Source: Promethearchaeota archaeon
Lineage (GTDB): Archaea > Asgardarchaeota > Lokiarchaeia > Sigynarchaeales > SOKP01
Assembly: GCA_019894875.1 (NCBI GenBank)
Contig: JAGXNR010000004.1
Location: forward strand, 1-64,000
Direction: 5' to 3'
DNA length: 64,000 nucleotides
A program made the position numbers and the translations under genes. Shown in pieces: positions 63,182 to 64,000 of this stretch (positions within the stretch are counted from its first letter, which is position 1; every line of letters begins with the position of its first letter). The notes below the pieces were generated by a model, which searched no databases, was not told where the DNA came from, and saw only the letters and a list, made by a program, of their open reading frames with translations.

Positions 63182-64000
63182 ATGACTTTTAAACTCGATT
63201 TTAATAATCAATTTGTAGGACCTAAGGCGATTTTTGACCCAAATTTCATACCTCCTCGAATACTTTTTAGAAAAAAAGAAGTAAAATCCTTGACTTCTAT
63301 TTTAACTGATTCTCTTTCTGATGAATTTTGTCTGAATATACTGTATCAAGGGATCAATGGTATCGGGAAAAAAGTAATAGTAAATAAAGTCTTAGATGAT
63401 CTCTCAATAAGAAATAATGGATTCAATAACATTAATACAGTAAATATAGATTGTAAAGAAAAAAATTTTGAAGAATTGACATTTTCGGTGCTAAACGACT
63501 TAGTTAATATTTCTAAACTTAATATTAATATTGAATCTCTCTTGACTTCAAATCTGTCTCATTTATGGAATATCTTTAAATTGATTTGTAAAAAGACTGA
63601 TATTAACCTGTTTTTCATTTTTACAAATGTCGAATATTTAGACCCAGGAATTTTTAAAAAATTTCTACATCTCGGAAAGGAAAACAATATTACTTCTATA
63701 TATACTATAAACAAAATATTAAGGCCAACAACAATCGACATACTTTCTGAATTCGATTTAAAAAAAAAATTGGGGTACTTTTCCTACATGGAACTATTTT
63801 CTATCCTAAAACAAAGAACATTGTTAACCTTTTCACATGATGTGGATGAAGAGCTTATTAAATATATAGCAGATTTAATTTGTGAACAATATGTACCTGT
63901 TCCAGGGAAAGGAATAGAAATACTTAGAGATATTTATCCTTTATTAAAGGAAAACCAACGATTGAGGAATTTTAAACTAATAGAACTTTGTCAGAATCAT
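63182..64000 (+). CDS. Orc1/Cdc6-like protein with degenerate ATPase site (partial)
   Basis: The frame starts at ATG 63182 and is open to the window end (273 residues). The layout follows Orc1/Cdc6: AIFDPNFIPPRILFRKKEVKSL (16-37) as in the pre-ATPase segment, a P-loop-like GINGIGKK at 57-64 with Lys in place of the Thr/Ser, and a Walker B-like FFIFTNVEYLD at 144-154 with TN at the DE position. The sensor 2 region GKGIEILRDIYPLL is also atypical. It is probably a non-hydrolysing or regulatory paralog. The canonical Cdc6 is at 8572. The 3' end is missing. Confidence 0.65.
   Translation, partial: MTFKLDFNNQFVGPKAIFDPNFIPPRILFRKKEVKSLTSILTDSLSDEFCLNILYQGINGIGKKVIVNKVLDDLSIRNNGFNNINTVNIDCKEKNFEELTFSVLNDLVNISKLNINIESLLTSNLSHLWNIFKLICKKTDINLFFIFTNVEYLDPGIFKKFLHLGKENNITSIYTINKILRPTTIDILSEFDLKKKLGYFSYMELFSILKQRTLLTFSHDVDEELIKYIADLICEQYVPVPGKGIEILRDIYPLLKENQRLRNFKLIELCQNH

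Overview
The window is archaeal and very AT-rich. It carries an archaeal-type 16S rRNA 5' end, two TFB-type transcription factors, Orc1/Cdc6, archaeosine TGT, ABCE1, RNase P proteins Rpp30 and Pop5, eS17, eL15, and a uL3-uL4-uL23 block. Several gene types point to an Asgard archaeon, most likely Lokiarchaeia-like: three small GTPases (two MglA-like, one Rag/Gtr-like with a C-terminal roadblock-like half), two roadblock/LC7 proteins, a longin-plus-wHTH protein, and large helical proteins with no recognisable family. The lineage call is inference from gene content; no alignment was possible.

Layout. 1-275: 5' end of 16S rRNA on the minus strand with its leader. 0.6-4.3 kb: tandem-roadblock protein, unknown partner and MglA-like GTPase in one operon, then a second MglA-like GTPase in inverse orientation. 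4.5-7.0 kb: divergent TFB paralog, tRNA-Glu with a D-loop intron, UPF0148 zinc-ribbon protein, eS17. 7-16.4 kb: surface protein, Orc1/Cdc6 with a wHTH regulator, and a Tad/type IV pilus-like set (prepilin peptidase, TadC-like membrane protein, pilin-like protein, TadA-like ATPase); an Flp-type pilin lies further on at 23.3 kb. 16.4-18.6 kb: uL3-uL4-uL23. 18.5-28 kb: unknown protein, DUF2116, ABCE1, small regulators, HIT, NIF3, a hexapeptide protein without zinc ligands, the main TFB, two unknown genes. 28-32 kb: tRNA-Ile and an RNA-modification operon (AK6/Fap7, ArcTGT, DUF371, Trm5). 32-35.5 kb: MFS transporter, zinc ribbon, tRNA-Arg with a D-loop intron, PD-(D/E)XK nuclease. 35.9-41.1 kb: two very large overlapping helical proteins of unknown function, divergent from a roadblock protein with no ordinary start codon. 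41.2-41.35 kb: a compact GC-rich structured RNA candidate. 41.5-51.3 kb: TrpB2, dolichol-kinase-like enzyme, PyrI, RqcH, GDPD, membrane and surface proteins, Rpp30-Pop5. 51.6-54.6 kb: VOC, ThDP-enzyme and SDR operon. 55-58.5 kb: metallopeptidase-like protein, eL15, SerA, DUF2095. 58.7-64 kb: wHTH, longin-wHTH protein, HAD phosphatase, nitrilase, Rag-like GTPase, and a truncated Orc1/Cdc6-like protein with a degenerate ATPase site running off the edge.

How the parts connect. Two themes recur: small GTPases with roadblock/longin partners (0.6-4.3, 40.7, 59-63 kb), and tRNA/rRNA maturation and ribosome recycling (AK6, ArcTGT, Trm5, RNase P proteins, ABCE1, RqcH). The points most worth a second look are the D-loop tRNA introns, the structured RNA at 41.27 kb, the pair of ~750-residue helical proteins, the degenerate Orc1/Cdc6 paralog, the GATOR/Rag-like neighbourhood, and several conserved genes whose reading frames extend upstream of any ATG, GTG or TTG.
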